Assembly: GCA_020638795.1 (NCBI GenBank)
Contig: JACKHW010000005.1
Span: 310,001-374,000, forward strand
Source of the DNA: Planctomycetota bacterium
GTDB lineage: Bacteria; Planctomycetota; UBA1135; GCA-002748355
Direction: 5' to 3'
DNA length: 64,000 nt
Notes under the pieces: model-generated
The model's input: only the letters and a program-made list of their open reading frames with translations
What the model was told of the DNA's origin: nothing
Database searches by the model: none
Shown: one piece after another, positions 1-7,933 of the stretch
Layout of the letters: each line of letters starts with the position of its first letter
Position numbering within the stretch: the stretch's first letter is position 1
Made by a program: the position numbers and the translations under genes

Positions 1-1
1 C

Positions 2-631
2 GGCAACACGAACAAGTGCCTGTTGATCACGACGCACTACGACACCAAGCTCGAACTCCCCGAATCGCGCCGGGACGGCAACGGCCCCTTCGTCGGCGTC
101 AACGACGGAGGTTCGGGAACCGGGCTCCTGCTCGCACTCGCCGAGGAGTTCGCCGCTGCCGGCGCGCGGCGACCGACGCTGGAACTCGTCTGGTTCGACG
201 GCGAAGAGAGCATCCCCGCCAAGTGGGATCTCGATCGAGCGCTCTACGGATCCCGCGAGTTCGTCCGGCGCCACGTGCAGGACGGACACACGTACGGCGC
301 GATGATCCTTCTGGACATGGTCGGTGCCAAAGATCTGCGCATCGACCGCGAAGAGAGTTCGTCAAAGGCGCTCTACGCGCCGTTCGAAGCAGCCGTCAAG
401 AGGCTCGGCTACGACGAGCACTTCTTCCAAACGACGTGCGACGTCGACGACGATCACATCCCGTTCCTCGACGCCGGGCTCCCGTCGATCGACCTGATCC
501 AATTCGACGAAAACCCGCACTGGCATCGCAACTCGGACACGCTCGAACACGTGTCGCCGCGCTCCCTCGGGATCGTGGGGCGCGTCGTGCTCACGGCGTT
601 ACCCGCGATCGCGGAGCGCGTATTGCGGTAG
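2..631 (+). CDS. M28 family zinc peptidase, glutaminyl-peptide cyclotransferase-like (5' end missing)
   Basis: The reading frame is open from the window edge, so the N-terminus and start codon lie outside; 209 residues are visible. It shows the M28 metal-site pattern: THYDTK near the visible start, NDGGSGTG about 25 residues later and FDGEES after that. A C-terminal HWHRNSDTLEHVSP resembles the histidine-containing end of glutaminyl cyclases, which turn N-terminal glutamine into pyroglutamate. The order and spacing fit glutaminyl-peptide cyclotransferase better than a general aminopeptidase, but the sub-family is inference. The stop is followed after 2 bases by the ATG of the next gene, so the two are probably co-transcribed. 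Confidence 0.85.
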   Translation, partial: GNTNKCLLITTHYDTKLELPESRRDGNGPFVGVNDGGSGTGLLLALAEEFAAAGARRPTLELVWFDGEESIPAKWDLDRALYGSREFVRRHVQDGHTYGAMILLDMVGAKDLRIDREESSSKALYAPFEAAVKRLGYDEHFFQTTCDVDDDHIPFLDAGLPSIDLIQFDENPHWHRNSDTLEHVSPRSLGIVGRVVLTALPAIAERVLR

Positions 632-633
632 TC

Positions 634-1758
634 ATGCACATACGCAGGGTCGCCGTCCTTGCTGCCCTCGTATCCGTTGGCGCAAGCGCGTTCATCGCGA
701 CGTCCTCGTGGATGTTCGCAGGACCGGATTCGATGCCTGTCCGACTCGAAACCGAAGCGAGCACCCAGGGTTCGACTCCACTGGAGCGCTCGGACGGCGC
801 GCACGTGCGCGAAGCGGACCGTAGCGACGCAGAGGCGGACACGACTGGACGCGTCGAACGAACTCCAAAGGTCCACAACTCTCGAACACAGCTCACGCTG
901 CGAAACGCACTCACCCGCGAGCCCCTCAGCAACGTCCGGATTCGGATCTCGTGGGACGCGCCGCACCTCACGCCAGAAGCTCGATCGGACCTCAGCCCGC
1001 TGAGCGAAGTCGTCACCGACTCCTTGGGCCGTGCATCGGTATCGGACCTGTTCCCGAGACAAGCGTACCGTTTCGTTGTCGAGATCGATGGCTACTTCGA
1101 CACGACGCTCACGCGTACGCTCGACGAAGCGCACGGCCCGGTCACGATCGATCTCGAACCCTTCGCATCGCTCCGCGTGTTTGCCGAACATCCCGACGGA
1201 ACCCCAGCGAGCCAGACGCCCGTCTTCGTCGCCAGCGACGCCGGCCGAGCGACGAAACTCACCGACGAACACGGAACGTGCACGTTCGAGAACTTGCGCC
1301 CTGGCGACTACCAAGTGACAGCACCCGTGATCGGAGGTCATGCCCAGACGCCTCGCTCGATCACGGTACGCCGCGGCATGCGTGAAGAACTGCGCTTGCC
1401 CGTCGACCGGCTCATCACGATCGTCATCCATGCGGTCGGCCTGCCGCAGCCGTCCGTGACCTCATCGCCAATGTCCATGCGAGACGAGAGTGCGACGCAA
1501 GCGCGAGGCGATGATTGGATCCTGCTCGATGCGTTCCTTGCGCCCCGGGTAGCAACGTCGAGTGCAGACGGCACATGGCGCTTCGATCATGTGGCGAAGG
1601 GAACGTACACCCTCGGAGTCGAGTCCGGTTCGAATCGCTGGACCTCACGGCTCGTCGTCGCGGCGTCTCGAGCGGAAGAGCACTACACAGTGACGTTCGC
1701 GAAGCAGCAACCGACGACATCGATCGATGGCATGCCTCCGACTACGAGGCAGCGATAG
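634..1758 (+). CDS. Exported protein with carboxypeptidase-regulatory-like (Ig-like) repeats
   Basis: The frame gives 374 residues from the ATG two bases after the peptidase stop. The frame is open further upstream, but that part overlaps the peptidase gene. The N-terminus (MHIRRVAVLAALVSVGASAF) is a signal peptide or uncleaved anchor. A Ser/Thr/Glu-rich linker of about 60 residues follows. The rest looks like two or three beta-sandwich units of the carboxypeptidase-D regulatory / Cna-B type; phrases such as TREPLSNVRIRISW, TDSLGRASVSDLFP and DEHGTCTFENLRPGDYQV are typical of their turn regions. No catalytic motif is seen. Similar proteins at 3960-5699 and 56271-58220 suggest a family of cell-surface proteins in this genome. 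Function unknown. Confidence 0.8.
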   Translation: MHIRRVAVLAALVSVGASAFIATSSWMFAGPDSMPVRLETEASTQGSTPLERSDGAHVREADRSDAEADTTGRVERTPKVHNSRTQLTLRNALTREPLSNVRIRISWDAPHLTPEARSDLSPLSEVVTDSLGRASVSDLFPRQAYRFVVEIDGYFDTTLTRTLDEAHGPVTIDLEPFASLRVFAEHPDGTPASQTPVFVASDAGRATKLTDEHGTCTFENLRPGDYQVTAPVIGGHAQTPRSITVRRGMREELRLPVDRLITIVIHAVGLPQPSVTSSPMSMRDESATQARGDDWILLDAFLAPRVATSSADGTWRFDHVAKGTYTLGVESGSNRWTSRLVVAASRAEEHYTVTFAKQQPTTSIDGMPPTTRQR

Positions 1759-1827
1759 CGCCTGGACTCTGCTGCCCCAACGACGAAGACGGGTCGGGTC
1801 CAAGAGGTTGCGATCGAACGCGCGCGC

Positions 1828-3801
1828 TCAGCGCAGTCCGTCGAAACGCAGCCGACGCACACGCACGGGCTCTCGCCCACGAGATGTCGACGGGAGCATG
1901 AGTCCGACTTTGCCCTTCGCCAGTCGTCCGCCCGTTGGAAACGCGAGCGGCGGGATGTCCCCGATGCGCACTTCGATGTCGCGATCGACGGCACGCATCG
2001 CGAACGGGATCCACTCGGGACGCTTGTCACCGGCGAAGGCATTGGTCGTCATCGAAGCCGCGCTCTCCCAAGCCTTGCCGTTCCAGTAGGACGACATGAT
2101 CTTCGTCAGCGTCGGGTCCGCGTGTTCGCACCGTACGTTCCCCATGCCGACCTCGCCATTCTGCCCGCGGTCCTCGTAGCCGAGCACGAACACCAGCGAT
2201 CCGAGCAAACCGAGTCGCAAGTCACACGCGACTTCGGTCCACTCGAGCCCTTCTTTGGTGAGCAGACCCGCACTCGCGCCGGACCGCAACGTCGCAGGAC
2301 TCGACAACTCGTCCCGTTCGAGTGCCCAGGCCTTGTCGCCCCATGGCTGGAACGGGTCACTCGTCAGCGCGGCTGCATCGATCGTGATTCGCGACTTCGG
2401 GGCTGGTTTCGGCGCTGCGGCTGCGACCTTCTCAGCCCGCTCGTCGAGCTCCGTCTTGAACTTCGCGAGCGCTTCTTCGAGTTTGACCGGAGCATGCGGC
2501 GCTGCCATCGCGAGCAAGCCATAGGCGAGCGAAGGCATCGAAGCCTTGCCATAGCGTCCCGCCATGTCGAGAGCGAAGCGCGCATACGCCGCGTTCGCCT
2601 GCCGGCGTCGCAGGTCGATCGGATCCTGCCGAGCGAGTTCTTTGTCGATCTTGGTCGTGAATGCACGTCGCTCCTTCGCCACGACCTCACCCCGCCGCGC
2701 ACGCAACGACCAGAGCGAGCGCAGACCGAACTCACGATCTCCGGAGGCACGAACCGAAACGAGTGCGGACTCGAGTTCGTCCATGATCGTGGACGCCGCG
2801 TCGTGGTCTGCATGAGGGTCGTCGTAGTACATCGTCAGTTGACGGAACTGCACGGCTTCGGTCGCCTTGGTCGCTCCAGAAACGAAGAAGCCGAAGCGCC
2901 CCGACAAGTCCTCGATCGGCGCGCGCGTGACGAGGTAATGCCCAGCCTGGCGCGCGATGAGCCATGGACCTCGCGTGCGAACCTCGACCGGGATCCACTC
3001 CACCTTCGACGACTTCGCACGCGTGAGGGTCTCACGGAGCAGATACTCGACCTTGCCCTTGACGATGCGAATGAAGTTGATCGCCATCGAAGTATCGAAG
3101 AGCTCGATCTCGTAGACGTAGTAGTCCTCGAGGGATTGCACGCCGAACGCGAACGCGAGCTGCCCCGGCCCCGAAGGGGCACGGGCCTCGAAGGAGAAGC
3201 TCGTTCCCCCGGGCATCGCGTACGATCCGAGGAGGAGCTGCGACGTGCCGGTCGGACGCGGGCTTTCGACGAGCGCGTCCTCGATGACCCACGAGCCATC
3301 GTCGTAGCTGTCCTTGCCCTCGCCAAAGAGCGAGCGCATGAAACTACGTCGAACGATCTCCGGACGAGGTTCGGCGCGGAGCGGATCGAGCACGTCCGCG
3401 ATGTCCTCGAGGTCTTCCGCGATGAGCGTGAGTTCCTTCGCACGATACGCCTTACTGACCTTGCGATACGCATCGGCAACCTTGCGCGCCCCTTTGGTCC
3501 ACTGGGACGCGAGCGGGTCGTATTGTCCAAGGAGATCCTCGAGCAGAACGAGTCGACTCGCCCGCGTCGTCGCGTCACGCTCGATCGCGAGTTCCCGTCG
3601 CATGCTCCTCAAGATCGCGATTGCGGTCTCGGTATCCCCTGCTTCCTTCGTGCGCTTGACGAACGCGATCGCCGAGTCGAACCTCGCAGCGTCCTGAGAT
3701 TGGACGACACCGCCGAGCGGAACGAGACCGAGCAGAATGGACAAGGCGCACAGTTCGAAGCATCGACGCCGACACCTGGCAATCGAGGTAGTGTGGGTCA
3801 T
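1828..3801 (-). CDS. Secreted protein of unknown function with two lectin-like beta-sandwich regions
   Basis: The frame is 657 residues from an ATG at 3801. This start places a good signal peptide (basic MTHTTSIARCRRRCFELC, then a hydrophobic run ending at VVQSQ) at the N-terminus; starts further upstream would bury it. The first 140 mature residues look helical. Residues about 160-330 (for example LAFAFGVQSLEDYYVYEIEL) and 520-657 resemble concanavalin-like sandwiches of the kind found in DUF1080 and LamG domains, joined by a helical segment. No catalytic site is recognised. The gene converges on the gene ending at 1758 and is divergent from the one at 3960. A carbohydrate-binding role is a guess. 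Confidence 0.75.
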   Translation of the reverse strand: MTHTTSIARCRRRCFELCALSILLGLVPLGGVVQSQDAARFDSAIAFVKRTKEAGDTETAIAILRSMRRELAIERDATTRASRLVLLEDLLGQYDPLASQWTKGARKVADAYRKVSKAYRAKELTLIAEDLEDIADVLDPLRAEPRPEIVRRSFMRSLFGEGKDSYDDGSWVIEDALVESPRPTGTSQLLLGSYAMPGGTSFSFEARAPSGPGQLAFAFGVQSLEDYYVYEIELFDTSMAINFIRIVKGKVEYLLRETLTRAKSSKVEWIPVEVRTRGPWLIARQAGHYLVTRAPIEDLSGRFGFFVSGATKATEAVQFRQLTMYYDDPHADHDAASTIMDELESALVSVRASGDREFGLRSLWSLRARRGEVVAKERRAFTTKIDKELARQDPIDLRRRQANAAYARFALDMAGRYGKASMPSLAYGLLAMAAPHAPVKLEEALAKFKTELDERAEKVAAAAPKPAPKSRITIDAAALTSDPFQPWGDKAWALERDELSSPATLRSGASAGLLTKEGLEWTEVACDLRLGLLGSLVFVLGYEDRGQNGEVGMGNVRCEHADPTLTKIMSSYWNGKAWESAASMTTNAFAGDKRPEWIPFAMRAVDRDIEVRIGDIPPLAFPTGGRLAKGKVGLMLPSTSRGREPVRVRRLRFDGLR

Positions 3802-3852
3802 GGGCGTGTCACTCCTTCTGCGCTGGACCATAGCGAAACCAGTCTCACCGCA

Positions 3853-3885
3853 CATTCGATCCGCGCATTCGATCCGCGCATTCGA
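3853..3885. repeat. Tandem 13-bp repeat between divergent genes
   Basis: The unit ATTCGATCCGCGC occurs twice head to tail (3853-3865 and 3866-3878), followed by a partial third copy (ATTCGAT, 3879-3885). It lies in the 158-bp gap between the minus-strand gene starting at 3801 and the plus-strand gene starting at 3960. The position fits an operator or upstream promoter element, but no regulator is identified. Confidence 0.6.
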
Positions 3886-3959
3886 TTCCCACAATCACCC
3901 CACACCTCGATCCGCAGCGATCATCCAAATCCGTAGCGACGCTGTGCCGCCCGGGTATC

Positions 3960-5699
3960 GTGAACCAAATGAACGCGCGCCCCGTGCTCTTCGGACTCGC
4001 GATCGCCGTGGGGATCGTGACCCTCTATTGGCTCTTCATGAGCGCAGAACCGGAGTGGACGCCGGCTGTAGGCAGCACCGGTGGAACACTCGACATCCCG
4101 GACGAAGCAGCTGGCGTGGGTGATGAGCTTCCTCCGCCCGAGACAAGTCCAGTCGCCGGCCGGGAGAGTTCGGTAGCTGCACCCGCCACACCTGACAAGG
4201 GCGCGCGTGACACGATCACCGGGAGTGGCGCGACCGTGATCCGATTGCGCGTCACGAACGACCTCGGTCGACCACTCAGCGGTGTCGACGTCGAACTCTC
4301 GTTCGCGCCTCCGGAGCAGATCCAGCCGGCCCAACTCTTCGGCACGCGTCTCCGTCCGCTCGAGACGCACGAGATACGGCTGAAGACCCGCGAAGACGGC
4401 ACCTGCGAAACACGCACGAACGCATGGCTCTACGGTCTGACGGTGCGTACAGTCCTCGCAGAGCACGCGGAGTTCGAGAAGCGCATTCGTGTGACGAACC
4501 CACCACCGCAGGTCCTCGAACAGGACATCGTGCTCGCTCGGCTCGGGAGCGCGACGATTCGAGTCGTCGACGCGAGCGGCAACGCGACCGATGCACTCCT
4601 TCGCATCCGACCGAAGGCGATGTGGATCACTCATGGGCGGACGTTGCGCCTCGCGCACGCGAGAAAAAATGCTCCCGCGACGTTCTCGAACGTGATTCCG
4701 GGCGCGTACATCGTCGACGTCATCGATGTCGGGACCACGGCTCGTGAGAAACCCGCGTACCGACGCACCTCGTCGGGTCGTTCCAAGGGTGCCCTCGACT
4801 CCCAGTCGAAGTCGCTGTTCGTGCTCGCGTTCACGGATGTCGAAGTCCGCGCAGGCGTCACCTGCGAACGTACGATGCGCCTGCCTTCACTCGGCGCGCT
4901 CGAACTGCGCATCGTCGACGGCAGCGAAGCCTTCGAGGATGGGAAGGTCGTGCTGCTCGCGCCGACGCACAAGCTCGAAGACATCCCCGACGACATTCGA
5001 TCGTCGGTCATCGCACAGGATGCCTCGAGTCTAGAACGAGCCATCGGTCCGGGCGGCATCGTGCGCATCGAACGCGTTCCACCTGGAGCCCATCGTCTCG
5101 AGGTGCGCGCGGGGCCTCATGCGCTTCCGCATGCGTTCGCGATCACGATCGATGACACGTCGGCCTCGCGCCACCACACGCTCGACCTGCAATCGGCACG
5201 AGTCGACTTCGGGATCGAAGGAGGATCCAGAGAGCACCTCGTTGGCGCGACGTTGCACGTGACTCGCGATCAGGAAGTGAAAGGCTCGGTCATCCAGCTT
5301 GCGGGAACGTCCGAAATCTCGCTATGGCCGCTGGCAGCCGGCACCTACGTCGTCGAGCTACGGGACCCTGATGGGCAGGCGCTCGCTCGGAAGCGCTTCG
5401 ATGTCCGACCGCGAAAATCGAGCGAAGTCCGTCTGAGCCTCGAGGATACGGTCGCCGTCCAAGTCCGAGTCCGAGATCGCACCGGCACACCGACGCTCGC
5501 GTTCGTGCGCGTGCGGCGAAAGGACAGTGATGCGGCGCGTAGTCTTCGCATTCCACGCGGGACGGGCGCGATCCAGCTCCTACCGGGGACGTGGCTCCTC
5601 AGCGCTCGCACCGTGCCCGGTCATCCCGCGTTCGGCGTCGAGCGGGAACTGGAGCTGCGCGCCGGTTTCGACCGCGAGCTCGAGTTCGATCTTCGCTGA
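3960..5699 (+). CDS. Membrane-anchored protein with carboxypeptidase-regulatory-like repeats
   Basis: The frame is 579 residues from GTG at 3960; an ATG three codons later (3969) is equally possible, and neither has a clear ribosome binding site. One hydrophobic segment near residues 7-27 (PVLFGLAIAVGIVTLYWLF) is followed by a Pro/Gly/Ser-rich linker, so the protein is probably anchored with a large external part. Residues about 80-579 contain repeated Ig-like units with the look of carboxypeptidase regulatory domains, such as TNDLGRPLSGVDVELSF and VDASGNATDALLRIRP. No enzyme motif is visible. It resembles the proteins at 634-1758 and 56271-58220. Function unknown. Confidence 0.78.
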   Translation: MNQMNARPVLFGLAIAVGIVTLYWLFMSAEPEWTPAVGSTGGTLDIPDEAAGVGDELPPPETSPVAGRESSVAAPATPDKGARDTITGSGATVIRLRVTNDLGRPLSGVDVELSFAPPEQIQPAQLFGTRLRPLETHEIRLKTREDGTCETRTNAWLYGLTVRTVLAEHAEFEKRIRVTNPPPQVLEQDIVLARLGSATIRVVDASGNATDALLRIRPKAMWITHGRTLRLAHARKNAPATFSNVIPGAYIVDVIDVGTTAREKPAYRRTSSGRSKGALDSQSKSLFVLAFTDVEVRAGVTCERTMRLPSLGALELRIVDGSEAFEDGKVVLLAPTHKLEDIPDDIRSSVIAQDASSLERAIGPGGIVRIERVPPGAHRLEVRAGPHALPHAFAITIDDTSASRHHTLDLQSARVDFGIEGGSREHLVGATLHVTRDQEVKGSVIQLAGTSEISLWPLAAGTYVVELRDPDGQALARKRFDVRPRKSSEVRLSLEDTVAVQVRVRDRTGTPTLAFVRVRRKDSDAARSLRIPRGTGAIQLLPGTWLLSARTVPGHPAFGVERELELRAGFDRELEFDLR

Positions 5700-5731
5700 A
5701 TCCCGTTGGCGAAGTCGGTCCGTACATGAAG

Positions 5732-5764
5732 GAACCCGGCACGTCGTCCGCGACGTCCGGGTTC
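5732..5764. terminator. Hairpin after the stop at 5699, possible terminator
   Basis: GAACCCGG plus ACGTCG on the left pairs with CGACGT plus CCGGGTTC on the right. This gives 14 base pairs with one bulged C and a 4-base loop. It lies 33 bases after the stop at 5699. No T-tract follows on either strand, so it is a weak terminator candidate and may instead belong to the adjacent structured region. Confidence 0.4.
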
Positions 5765-5765
5765 G

Positions 5766-5852
5766 ACACTTCGGAGCTGTTCGGCTACATCGCCGGCTCA
5801 ACCCGTCGGTTGCTCGGTCAGGGGTGTAGCCCTCCGAAATGATCACAAGTGT
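5766..5852. ncRNA. Candidate structured RNA with nested helices, strand unknown
   Basis: Four complementary pairs nest within 87 bases: 5766-5771 with 5847-5852 (ACACTT/AAGTGT), 5770-5776 with 5832-5838 (TTCGGAG/CTCCGAA), 5783-5789 with 5825-5831 (GGCTACA/TGTAGCC), and an inner hairpin 5799-5803 with 5808-5812 (CAACC/GGTTG). The second and third helices stack directly on one side and leave a 6-base bulge on the other. Such nesting is unusual for spacer DNA. It is in the 3' region of the plus-strand gene ending at 5699 or, on the minus strand, downstream of the ATP-grasp gene. The family is not recognised. Confidence 0.35.
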
Positions 5853-5856
5853 TCAT
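5818..5856 (-). CDS. Possible 12-codon peptide behind a consensus Shine-Dalgarno
   Basis: On the minus strand the bases at 5859-5871 read AATCACCTCCTTT in complement, giving AAAGGAGGTGATT, a near-complete match to the 16S anti-Shine-Dalgarno. Seven bases after GGAGG comes ATG and a short frame, MNTCDHFGGLHP, then TGA. The peptide region forms one side of the helices described at 5766-5852, as in leader peptides. Most genes in this window have weak or no Shine-Dalgarno, so the site stands out. No minus-strand gene lies downstream to be controlled. It may be chance, a leader, a small peptide gene linked to the ATP-grasp pair upstream, or a decoy. Confidence 0.2.
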   Translation of the reverse strand: MNTCDHFGGLHP

Positions 5857-5925
5857 TCAATCACCTCCTTTGCAAGCAGCCATGCCGGGTCGGCAGCGTG
5901 ACGAACTACCGCCTGGCGGAACACC

Positions 5926-5945
5926 TCCCTCGGCGACCCGAGGGA
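5926..5945 (-). terminator. Hairpin 20 bases after the ATP-grasp stop
   Basis: A perfect 8-bp stem (TCCCTCGG with CCGAGGGA) and a 4-base loop sit just downstream of the minus-strand ATP-grasp gene. There is no T-run, so factor-independent termination is doubtful. Confidence 0.35.
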
Positions 5946-5965
5946 CCGGATACGCAGAAGAATAC

Positions 5966-6988
5966 TCAAAAGAAGCCCATCGTGAAGCGGGCATTCAATT
6001 CACTTCTCGGCCGAAAGTGCACTCGGCCTCGAGCGTCGCGCCAGCGAAAGGCGTCGACGCCGAAGGGGCCATGGTACGCGGCGCTCGCGAGTGCATCGGC
6101 GCAGCGCTGTGCCTCGTGCTCCAAGGACTCGATTTCGTGGACGTCGAGTTCGCCCGCGGTGGCGTCACGAGTCTGTTCCCAGGCACCGTTCGCATCGCAC
6201 TGCAGGACGCGAGGAGGACCGAGTCGCGCGACTCCCTCGCGGTCGACGAAACCGTGGATCGAGAACTCGCTCTCGATGTCGACCCACGGTTCGACCTGCA
6301 ACCCGTTGCCGTACCCGTGCATGGAGGCTTCGGCCCAACGCCTCGTCGCCTCGTCGTCACGACGCCACGCGCCTGCGTCGAGGACCTTGCGCGCGCGGCC
6401 ACTGAATCCGAACGGACGCTTGAGGACGCATCGGTGTCCTAGCTGCAGCCGGCGGCACGTGGCCTGCAGCGTCTCGAGGTGTTCGTCGAGTTCGTCGAGC
6501 GAACGCACGAACGCTTCTGCCGGCAACGTCGTGCCGAGCGACGTGCAGAACGAACGATGATTGACTCTGCGCAGCACGTCCAGGGGTGGCGTGCTGCTCA
6601 CGCTGAGCCCCCGCCGGGCAAGCGCCGCGAGGGCACTCGGTGTCGGACACCACGCGTCAGCGACGGCGGCGCGTTCACTGGCCGGATCCCTGGCGACCTC
6701 GGAGGATTTTCGGCAAGCGGCCTCACGACATGCGTTCGGATTCGCGTGGGACCTTCGGGAGTGATCGGCGTCACGCGGCTCGAGTCCATCGTCGTCCAGG
6801 TTCGGGACGAGGAACTCGCATCCTCGGAGTCGCGACCATGCGGCGCTGCGCGCCGGTGCTGTCGATCGCGCTGCTTCGAGACGGCGCGCCAGCTCGGCAA
6901 TCTGCGCGCGCATGCGAGACGACCTGCGATAGTGATCGGACTCGAGTTCCAGGTCTGCGTCGAGGTTGAGCCAGAGATAGCGCTTCAC
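5966..6988 (-). CDS. ATP-grasp fold protein coupled to a DUF455 protein
   Basis: The frame is 340 residues from GTG at 6988, whose bases overlap the upstream gene's stop in a GTGA arrangement; this decides the start (VKRYLWLNLDADLELES). The C-terminal half has ATP-grasp features: RCVLKRPFGFSGRARKV (a nucleotide-binding lysine in a beta-hairpin), EPWVDIESEFSIHGF, and a terminal SELNARFTMGF, matching the magnesium-binding E-x-N-x-R of the family. ATP-grasp enzymes join a carboxylate to an amine or thiol through an acyl-phosphate. The N-terminal 150 residues are less conserved-looking. The tight coupling to the ferritin-like DUF455 gene suggests one pathway. The substrate is unknown. Confidence 0.82.
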   Translation of the reverse strand: MKRYLWLNLDADLELESDHYRRSSRMRAQIAELARRLEAARSTAPARSAAWSRLRGCEFLVPNLDDDGLEPRDADHSRRSHANPNACREAACRKSSEVARDPASERAAVADAWCPTPSALAALARRGLSVSSTPPLDVLRRVNHRSFCTSLGTTLPAEAFVRSLDELDEHLETLQATCRRLQLGHRCVLKRPFGFSGRARKVLDAGAWRRDDEATRRWAEASMHGYGNGLQVEPWVDIESEFSIHGFVDREGVARLGPPRVLQCDANGAWEQTRDATAGELDVHEIESLEHEAQRCADALASAAYHGPFGVDAFRWRDARGRVHFRPRSELNARFTMGFF

Positions 6989-7800
6989 GACCACGAATCG
7001 ACGGCGTCGAGTGCATCGAGAAACTCGTCGTCCATGCCAGCCTCGGAGCGCGCCCTGCGGTCGAGAACCGTGTCGCGGAAGAGACGCGGTGAGAGCGGTT
7101 CGACGAGTTGTCGCCGCCAGGCGTCGAAGTGGACGTCGCCCGCGAGCCGCCGGAACCACTCGACGCCGAAGCGGACGTGACCGATCTCTTCGCGTGCGAC
7201 GAGGGTCTGTATGCGTGCGGCCTGTTCGTCACCTGCAGAACGAAACCACTCGACGTAGCGACGACCGTGATCGAGGTTTCCGGCCTCGAGCCCCATGCCC
7301 ATCATGGCGACGAACTGCAACGGCGTCGCACAGTGTGGAACGCGCTTCCAGAACCAATCCCGCACGACGAAATCGCCGACACGGTGCCCGAGCCGCTCGA
7401 CCTGCGTCTCGTAGAGTCGCATGTGCCGAATCTCGTCGCGTGCGATCCCGAGCAACCCGAGCCGGAACGCGCGCGGCATCTCGGGGAACGCGAGGATCGC
7501 CCACGCCATCAACTCGGCCGCTTGCAACTCGTGATGCCAGAACGCGTGCAGCAGTTCGGCGCGCCGCGATGGATCGCGCAAGCCTCCACGCTTGATCGAA
7601 CGCGGCGCACGCGGCACGACGGTCAACTCCGGCGGTCGCCCAGGCGCCTCGATGCGCAGCGCGTCGAAGTCAGGCGCAGGTTCTAGAGAAACCGGCGGCG
7701 CGAGGCACTTCAGTTCGAGCGATTCCGACTGCACGAACTCAAGCGCCCAGGCCTCGAGCGAGCCCCCCTCCCGACGTTTCTCGACAAGCGCCATGCGCAT
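6985..7800 (-). CDS. DUF455 ferritin-like domain protein
   Basis: The frame is 271 residues from ATG at 7800; a second ATG two codons on (7794) is possible. Translation upstream of 7800 runs into the palindrome and the divergent gene, so it is not coding. The protein belongs to DUF455 (COG2833), a ferritin-like four-helix family. The putative metal ligands are in helices at HHELQAAELMAWA, ARDEIRHMRLYE, GLEAGNLDHGRRY and AREEIGHVRFGVEWF. The E-x-x-H spacing fits a carboxylate-bridged di-metal site. The biochemical role of the family is not known to me. The stop overlaps the start of the ATP-grasp gene. Confidence 0.88.
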   Translation of the reverse strand: MRMALVEKRREGGSLEAWALEFVQSESLELKCLAPPVSLEPAPDFDALRIEAPGRPPELTVVPRAPRSIKRGGLRDPSRRAELLHAFWHHELQAAELMAWAILAFPEMPRAFRLGLLGIARDEIRHMRLYETQVERLGHRVGDFVVRDWFWKRVPHCATPLQFVAMMGMGLEAGNLDHGRRYVEWFRSAGDEQAARIQTLVAREEIGHVRFGVEWFRRLAGDVHFDAWRRQLVEPLSPRLFRDTVLDRRARSEAGMDDEFLDALDAVDSWS

Positions 7801-7822
7801 CGTTGTATCGGCTGCGCGGAAC

Positions 7823-7909
7823 GTGCCAGGGACAAAACCCCGTACTTCCGTGCGTGAAGTGACCCTGGCACGATTCACGCACGAAAGTACGGGGCTTTGT
7901 CCCTGGCAC
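7823..7909. repeat. Long palindromic element, 36-bp arms
   Basis: The left arm 7823-7858 and right arm 7874-7909 are reverse complements apart from two mismatches, around a 15-base loop. The arms begin and end with GTGCCAGGGACAAA and its complement. The sequence CCCTGGCACGATTC followed by CGCAC occurs both in the loop and right arm and again at the right edge. The element fills the gap between the divergent DUF455 and hydrolase genes. It looks like a REP- or MITE-like element rather than a simple terminator. No transposase is present in the window. Confidence 0.7.
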
Positions 7910-7933
7910 GATTCGCGCACTACACTCCCGTGG

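Noticed and set aside
2122..3936. A 604-codon plus-strand frame.
   Set aside because: It is antisense to the secreted protein at 1828-3801 and its translation is dominated by Arg and Glu, as in the other shadow frames.
5859..5871. The 3' end of a 16S rRNA gene (AATCACCTCCTTT).
   Set aside because: The bases before it do not match the conserved last helix of 16S rRNA, so it is read as a Shine-Dalgarno on the minus strand.
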